Source: an uncultured Clostridia bacterium (GTDB taxonomy: Bacteria > Bacillota > Clostridia > RGIG6154). From it: a stretch of DNA of 25,791 nt. Location: positions 1-25,791 of the forward strand of contig CAKSDT010000012.1 in NCBI GenBank assembly GCA_934446135.1, read 5' to 3'. The position numbers were made by a program, and so were the translations under genes. This document shows positions 21,312-25,791 of this stretch, one piece after another. The first letter of the stretch is position 1, and every line of letters begins with the position of its first letter. A model generated the notes under the pieces. The model saw only the letters and a program-made list of their open reading frames with translations, did no database searches and was not told where the DNA came from.

Positions 21312-22970
21312 TTATTTTGTTACACTGAAAGTTATTGTTATTTCTGTACCTTTTTTTGGCTCGCTTGCGAGATTAATTCTTGCGTTGTGATATGCTGCAC
21401 CACGCTTTACAATAGAAAGGCCAAGCCCCGTTCCGCCCTGAGCCTTTGAATGGCTTTTGTCAATTCTGTAAAAGCGTTCAAAAACGCGGTCTTGCTGAGA
21501 ACCCGGAATTCCTATACCTGTATCCTTGACAGAAAGTTTTACGGTGTCATTATCATTATGTACAGATATGTATACTTTTCCGTTAGCTACATTATATTTA
21601 ATTGCATTATCTGTAAGATTATATACCATTTCGTCAAGAATTTGTTTTACACCTGTAATTTCGGCATGTTCACCCGAAAGGGTTATGGTTATATTCCTCT
21701 TATCTGCATTTTTCTGAAGTCTTTTAACAATATCTTCGGAAAGGGAATAGAGGTCGACTTTTTCTGTGGTAAGATTGTTGTCCTTTTCGTCAAGTTCAGA
21801 AATCTTAATTATATCGCTTATAAGTGATATAAGTCTTTGTGCCTCCGAGTATATCGAAGAAGAAAAATCTTTTACATTGTTTTCCGGAATTCCGCCTTCT
21901 TTCATAAGTTCGGCAAATCCTGAAATTGATGTTAGCGGAGTTTTAAGTTCGTGGGAAACATTGGCTGCAAATTCTCGGCGGATTTCCTCTCTTTCCGCAC
22001 TTTCGGTAATGTCTATTATAAGTATTACCGCACCGGCTATCTTGTCTTTTTCGTATACAGGGGTTGCAATAATATTATATGTCTTATTTTCATGAATCAT
22101 TGTATTTTCGGCTCTTTTTCCGCCCAGTGCGGAACTTACCGAATCAATAAATTTTATTGAATGGTTTAATGCGAGTACACTGCCGTCGGTTGTTTCGGTA
22201 TCAAGAAGTTTAAGTGCCGAAGTGTTGTATGAGAGAAGATTTGCATTTTTGTCGATAACAAGAAATCCCTCGCTAATATTTTCGGTTATTATTTTAAATT
22301 CCTTTTGTTTTTGCTTCGCATCTTCGATTTGATTTTTTATTGTTTGATTCTGAATTGCTATCTTTCGTAAAAGAGGGGAAAGTTCGTCATATGTAATACA
22401 TTCTTCCGGATTGTCCAGGTCTATTGAATTAATTGGTTTAATAATACCTTTTGAAACCTTTGACGACATTAAAAGTGCCAAAATAAGTGCTACGGCAAAT
22501 ACAAATAAAAGAGGCTGTATTAAACCTAATACTATGGTTAAAACTGTATATTGCGTAGTTGAAACACGAATTATATTTCCATCGTCCAGTTTTTTTGCAC
22601 AGTAAATTGTTTTTTGTGTAAGTGTGTTTGAATATCTTACGCTTGTTCCGCTTCCGTCGTTTATTGCTTCTTTAATTTCCTCACGGTTTAAGTGATTATC
22701 CATATCAGCCGGGTTTGCTTTCGTGTCTGCCAAAACTTCGCCATTTTCCGAAATAAGAGTTATTCTTTTATCCTTTTTAGAAAATTTACTGAAAAATTCG
22801 TCCGTACCCGAACTTTCAACAACATAAGAAACATATTCTGCTTCATCAGCAAGTTCTTTTTTTATCTGGTCTTCAAAAAAAGTGAAAAGAGTGCCGACAA
22901 TTAAAAATATGCAAAACGCCGATATTAAAAGGGAAGTTAAGAGCGTTGTACGAAAAATTCTTTTAGTCAT
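21312..22970 (-). CDS. phoR: Phosphate-type sensor histidine kinase (PhoR-like)
   Basis: 552 residues. ATG at 22970 directly follows the stop of the response-regulator gene, with AGAGGTG as ribosome binding site. Layout: membrane helix 1 (~9-31), extracytoplasmic sensor domain (~32-141), helix 2 (~143-169), linker, a PAS domain (~225-325, TENISEGFLVIDKNANLLSYN), HisKA with the phosphorylated His340 in FAANVSHELKTPLTS, and HATPase_c. The ATPase shows the N box NLTDNAIKYN (451-460), G1 DTGIGIP (483-489), FERFYRID and G2 GGTGLGLS (512-519). It phosphorylates the adjacent OmpR-type regulator. Naming as PhoR rests on this layout and on linkage to pstB and phoU; phosphate is thought to be sensed through the Pst-PhoU complex. 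Confidence 0.9.
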   Translation of the reverse strand: MTKRIFRTTLLTSLLISAFCIFLIVGTLFTFFEDQIKKELADEAEYVSYVVESSGTDEFFSKFSKKDKRITLISENGEVLADTKANPADMDNHLNREEIKEAINDGSGTSVRYSNTLTQKTIYCAKKLDDGNIIRVSTTQYTVLTIVLGLIQPLLFVFAVALILALLMSSKVSKGIIKPINSIDLDNPEECITYDELSPLLRKIAIQNQTIKNQIEDAKQKQKEFKIITENISEGFLVIDKNANLLSYNTSALKLLDTETTDGSVLALNHSIKFIDSVSSALGGKRAENTMIHENKTYNIIATPVYEKDKIAGAVILIIDITESAEREEIRREFAANVSHELKTPLTSISGFAELMKEGGIPENNVKDFSSSIYSEAQRLISLISDIIKISELDEKDNNLTTEKVDLYSLSEDIVKRLQKNADKRNITITLSGEHAEITGVKQILDEMVYNLTDNAIKYNVANGKVYISVHNDNDTVKLSVKDTGIGIPGSQQDRVFERFYRIDKSHSKAQGGTGLGLSIVKRGAAYHNARINLASEPKKGTEITITFSVTK

Positions 22971-23642
22971 TTAATTCACCTCTATTTTATAACCTATGTT
23001 TTTAACAGTTTGAATTAAATTTCCTGCATCTTTGAGTTTTACTCTGAGTTTTCTGATATGGACATCTAAAGTTCTTGACTCTTCGTAAAAATCTCCCCAT
23101 ATTTTAGAAAGAAGTGTTTCCCTTGAAACAACATTTCCGTTAGCCTCAATGAGAAGTAAAAGTAAAGAATATTCTTTGAATGAAAGGTTGATTTCCTCAC
23201 CGTTTACTTCGATTATGTGTTTTTCCGGGTTTATGTAAATAGAACCTACAGTATATTCTTTTTTATTTTCTTTCAAGCGGTCCGATCTTCTTAAAACCGC
23301 TCTTACTCTTGCAGTAAGTTCTGTTATTCCAAACGGTTTGGAGATGTAGTCATCTGCCCCCATATCAAGCCCCGTTACTTTGTCATATTCGCTTCCTTTT
23401 GCGGTAAGCATAATGATGCTTATGTTCTCGGTTTTAGGGTTCGAACGGAGTTCTTTCAATATTGAAAGCCCGTCTTGCTCGGGGAGCATTATGTCAAGCA
23501 AAACAAGATCCGGAATGCAAGACGACAGTGATTTTTTAAATTCCGAGGGCATGGCAAAATCTTTTACCTCAAATCCTTCTTTAGTCAGGGCGTAACTTAC
23601 AAGTTTCCTTATGCTTTCATTGTCCTCTACAAGATAAATCAT
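22971..23642 (-). CDS. phoB: OmpR-family response regulator (PhoB/PhoP-like)
   Basis: 223 residues. ATG at 23642 with AAGGAGG eight bases upstream. Receiver domain ~1-118: acidic pair Glu6/Asp7 in LVEDNES, phosphorylated Asp50 in LVLLDIMLPEQDG, Thr80 in IIMLTAK and Lys102 in ISKPFG. The DNA-binding winged helix occupies ~128-223, with the usual LSFKEYSLLLLL and VDVHIRKLRVKL-type recognition helix (TLDVHIRKLR). Expected to activate phosphate-starvation genes, probably including the pst operon. Partner of the downstream kinase, with no gap between the two genes. In Bacillus the equivalent is PhoP; either name could be used. Confidence 0.92.
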   Translation of the reverse strand: MIYLVEDNESIRKLVSYALTKEGFEVKDFAMPSEFKKSLSSCIPDLVLLDIMLPEQDGLSILKELRSNPKTENISIIMLTAKGSEYDKVTGLDMGADDYISKPFGITELTARVRAVLRRSDRLKENKKEYTVGSIYINPEKHIIEVNGEEINLSFKEYSLLLLLIEANGNVVSRETLLSKIWGDFYEESRTLDVHIRKLRVKLKDAGNLIQTVKNIGYKIEVN

Positions 23643-23665
23643 ATTGTCCGCCTCCTTGTTAAACT

Positions 23666-24331
23666 TTATATCAACTGTTGTTCATTTATCATAAACTTAA
23701 ATTCAAGTCTTAATTTTTCTGCTGCTTTTCTACAAAGAATCATTCTGTCCATAAATATCTCAAAAAAGTCCATTACTGAACTTGAACGGGTATCAACTGT
23801 TAATTTGAGTTTAATGATAGAATGTGCCTTATTTATTTTAAGTTCAGATTTTGTTACGGAGAAATTTACTCTGTCGTGCATATCAAATTTTGTTATATCC
23901 GTATTTCTCACTCTGGTTCTTCTTACATCGGATTTGTCAGCCAAGATAAGTGCTGCCGCGACGGGGCTCACGGGGACTCCCGTACCTTCGTCATGGTTTC
24001 CGATGGCGGCAGTAATAATCGCAATTTCTTCGGCCTCAAATCCTAAATTGTCAAGTATTCTGAAAGCCATAACTGCACCGCTTTGGCTGTGGTCTATTCT
24101 GTTTACAAGATTTCCGATGTCGTGAAGAAAACCTGCAATTTTTGCAAGTTCCGCCGTTCTTTCGGGGTATCCGAGAGTTTCAAGAATATATCCCGCTTTT
24201 TCCGCTACACTTGTAACATGTGCAAAACTGTGTTCCGTGAATCCCAACACTTTGAGGCATTCATCTGCATATGAAATATAAGTGTTTACCGCTTTATTAT
24301 TTTTTACATTTTCGTAAGTTATCTGACTCAA
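23666..24331 (-). CDS. HD-domain metal-dependent phosphohydrolase of unknown substrate
   Basis: 221 residues. It starts at TTG 24331, with GAAAGG about 11 bases upstream. The first ~140 residues form an HD domain: His34/His38 in EHSFAHV, His70-Asp71 in GFLHDIGN, His113-Asp114 in IGNHDEGTG and Asp132 in LILADKSDVRR. These are the metal ligands of the HD superfamily, which hydrolyses phosphoesters of nucleotides or nucleic acids. The last ~75 residues (INKAHSIIKLKLTVDTR ... DFFEIFMDRM ...) form a separate alpha/beta region that I do not recognise beyond similarity to uncharacterised HDIG proteins (COG3294 type). It lies between phoU and phoB, with its own promoter at the end of phoU. A role in phosphate signalling is suggested only by position. 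Confidence 0.82.
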   Translation of the reverse strand: MSQITYENVKNNKAVNTYISYADECLKVLGFTEHSFAHVTSVAEKAGYILETLGYPERTAELAKIAGFLHDIGNLVNRIDHSQSGAVMAFRILDNLGFEAEEIAIITAAIGNHDEGTGVPVSPVAAALILADKSDVRRTRVRNTDITKFDMHDRVNFSVTKSELKINKAHSIIKLKLTVDTRSSSVMDFFEIFMDRMILCRKAAEKLRLEFKFMINEQQLI

Positions 24332-24358
24332 AATAGTAAATACCTTTCTTTTTTTACA

Positions 24359-24387
24359 ATTATATCATTAATTCTTCATATCTTCAA
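24359..24387 (-). promoter_or_regulatory. Internal promoter for HD gene-phoB-phoR
   Basis: On the - strand: TTGAAG (24387-24382), exactly 17 bp, consensus TATAAT (24364-24359). The -35 overlaps the phoU stop codon. Transcription would start near 24352, just ahead of the GAAAGG site of the HD gene. It would give phoB-phoR expression independent of the pst promoter. Confidence 0.7.
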
Positions 24388-25028
24388 GCATTTTTATGTT
24401 CGCCTGTTATTTTGTAAATTACCCATTCGGCAATGTTCTCTGCATGGTCGCCTATTCTTTCAAAATATTTCGCAATCATTAAAAGGTCTATGAGTGCTTC
24501 TGCACTGTCACTTCCGTTTTTGACTGCAAGTATAAGTTCGCCTTTTATTTTTAAGAATAAATTATCAACAATGTCATCGTGCTTTATTACTTGGAAAGCA
24601 AGATCGGTGTCATTTTTTACAAACGATTCAATACTTTCGGTCACCATCTTAATGGTTGCTTTCGCCATTTCTTTTATATGGGTTTTGCCGTTTGATATGC
24701 TTTCGTTTACAAACACTGCCATTTCTGCAATGTCGGATGCCTGGTCGCCTATTCTTTCCATATCCGAAATCATTTTAAGGGCAGATGAAATTGTCCTTAA
24801 ATCGTGTGCAACGGGTTGCTGCTGAAGAAGAAGTTTCATGCAAAGGTTTTCTATGTCTCTTTCTTTTTGGTCTATTTGCCTGTCGGTTTCAAAAACTTCT
24901 TCCTTTGAGGCTGCGTCACCGTTTAAGAGGTGTTCTGCGGTTTTTGAAATTGCTTCTTCACACAAAGAGCCCATTGTTATAAGTTCTGTATTCAAAAGAG
25001 ATAATTGTTCGTTGAAACGGTTTCTCAT
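24384..25028 (-). CDS. phoU: Phosphate transport regulator PhoU
   Basis: Cytoplasmic negative regulator that links the Pst transporter to the PhoR kinase. 214 residues, all helical, two PhoU repeats of ~100 residues, each with a metal-binding motif: DMERIGDQASDIAE (~90-103) and KYFERIGDHAENIAEW (~190-205). The start ATG (25028) overlaps the pstB stop codon in TAATG, with GGGAGG upstream, so translation is coupled to pstB. The end overlaps a promoter for the next genes. The tail of the Na+/Pi cotransporter in the facing operon contains a second, fused PhoU-like module. Confidence 0.96.
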   Translation of the reverse strand: MRNRFNEQLSLLNTELITMGSLCEEAISKTAEHLLNGDAASKEEVFETDRQIDQKERDIENLCMKLLLQQQPVAHDLRTISSALKMISDMERIGDQASDIAEMAVFVNESISNGKTHIKEMAKATIKMVTESIESFVKNDTDLAFQVIKHDDIVDNLFLKIKGELILAVKNGSDSAEALIDLLMIAKYFERIGDHAENIAEWVIYKITGEHKNA

Positions 25029-25780
25029 TATCCAAACCTCCCTGTTATATAGTCCTCTGTGCGTTTATCATCGGGAGAAGAAAACATTTTTTCGGTGTCG
25101 CCGTATTCTATTATTTCTCCCAATAAAAAGAACGCAGTTTTATCTGCCACACGCACTGCCTGCTGCATATTGTGTGTAACCATAATTATTGTATATTTTT
25201 CTTTAAGTTCCAAAACCAAATCTTCTATTTTTGATGTAGAAATAGGGTCAAGTGCTGAAGTTGGTTCGTCCATCAGCAGGACTTCAGGTTCAACTGCCAA
25301 TGCCCTTGCTATGCAAAGTCTTTGCTGCTGACCTCCGCTCATCGAAAGAGCACTTTTTTTAAGTCTGTCCTTGCATTCATCCCAAATTGCTGCTTGTCTT
25401 AGAGATTTTTCCACTATTTCGTCAAGTTTTACTTTTGATTTTATGCCATGAATTTTAGGACCGTATGCGATATTGTCATAAATGCTCATGGGAAACGGCG
25501 TGGGTTTTTGAAAAACCATACCAACTCTCTTTCTAAGTAATGTTACATCGATTCCGCCATATATATCGTTTCCGCCTAATGTAACTTTTCCTTCAATGCG
25601 GCAGCCTTCTACAAGGTCGTTCATTCTGTTTAATGTCTTAAGAAATGTTGATTTACCACATCCTGACGGTCCTATGAATGCAGTTATGTTGTTTGAAGGA
25701 ATACTTATATTTATATCTTTTAATGCGTGATTTGTATCATACCATAAATTAAGATGTTCTGCTTTTATTATTTCTTTCAT
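25028..25780 (-). CDS. pstB: Phosphate ABC transporter ATP-binding protein PstB
   Basis: ATPase of the high-affinity phosphate importer PstSCAB. 250 residues, complete, normal length. Walker A GPSGCGKST (37-45), Q-loop VFQKPTPFPMSI (Gln91), signature LSMSGGQQQR (145-154), Walker B VLLMDE (167-172), D-loop SALD and switch His203 in VTHNMQQA. PTPFPMSIYDN and LNRMNDL are characteristic of PstB among ABC ATPases. ATG at 25780; a weak GAGAG lies just before it and the rest of the upstream region is cut off at the window edge. pstS, pstC and pstA are expected immediately upstream, outside the window. Confidence 0.96.
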   Translation of the reverse strand: MKEIIKAEHLNLWYDTNHALKDINISIPSNNITAFIGPSGCGKSTFLKTLNRMNDLVEGCRIEGKVTLGGNDIYGGIDVTLLRKRVGMVFQKPTPFPMSIYDNIAYGPKIHGIKSKVKLDEIVEKSLRQAAIWDECKDRLKKSALSMSGGQQQRLCIARALAVEPEVLLMDEPTSALDPISTSKIEDLVLELKEKYTIIMVTHNMQQAVRVADKTAFFLLGEIIEYGDTEKMFSSPDDKRTEDYITGRFG

Positions 25781-25791
25781 CTCTCGCCGCC

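Noticed and set aside
1..25791. Mobile element, prophage, CRISPR array or defence system
   Set aside because: No transposase, integrase, regularly spaced repeats, Cas-like or toxin-antitoxin genes were recognised; the gene content is core chromosome.

Overview
This 25.8-kb window looks like ordinary chromosome of a low-GC, endospore-forming member of the Firmicutes, most likely a clostridium-like anaerobe. The signs are a spoIIGA-sigE pair, A/T-rich intergenic DNA, strong AGGAGG-type ribosome binding sites, frequent GTG and TTG starts, sigma-A-type promoters and U-rich terminators. I see no insertion sequence, phage gene, integrase, CRISPR array or rRNA. Genes are tightly packed and no gene-free stretch exceeds 300 bases.

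Left part (1-4100): the tail of a parvulin-type foldase, then a secreted CAP-domain protein on +, facing a secreted transglutaminase-like protein with an InlB-type repeat on -. A bidirectional terminator separates the last two. The - strand then carries, in transcription order, gltX, glnS, metG and tatD, leading into the transglutaminase gene. This is an aminoacyl-tRNA synthetase operon driven by a clear promoter upstream of gltX.

Middle part (9500-16550): a one-polypeptide glucose/GlcNAc-type PTS permease (IICBA) converges on, and overlaps, a YitT-family membrane protein. yitT and rsmA (ksgA) diverge from promoters whose -35 boxes abut. rsmA is followed by a DUF421 membrane protein. Next come spoIIGA and sigE, which encode the sigma-E processing protease and pro-sigma-E. 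They overlap by 56 nt and lie behind a promoter with an unusual 21-bp spacer and a perfect inverted repeat over its -35. mntP (Mn2+ efflux) converges on sigE. A tRNA-Leu(GAG) gene has its own promoter and a UUCG-loop terminator.

Right part (16600-25791): a + strand operon of sodium-linked membrane proteins, made of putP (Na+/proline), a Na+/phosphate cotransporter with a PhoU-like tail, a Na+-pumping decarboxylase beta subunit and a 42-residue gamma-like protein. It meets a - strand phosphate cluster across a bidirectional terminator. In transcription order that cluster is pstB (its upstream partners lie outside the window), phoU, an HD-domain hydrolase, phoB and phoR. A good promoter at the end of phoU can drive HD-phoB-phoR separately. 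Two different phosphate uptake systems, each with PhoU domains, therefore converge here.

Most genes belong to known families. The most notable points are the spoIIGA promoter architecture, the abutting divergent promoters, the small OadG-like gene in a decarboxylase-less Na+ operon, the HD hydrolase inside the Pho cluster, and the absence of sigG beside sigE.
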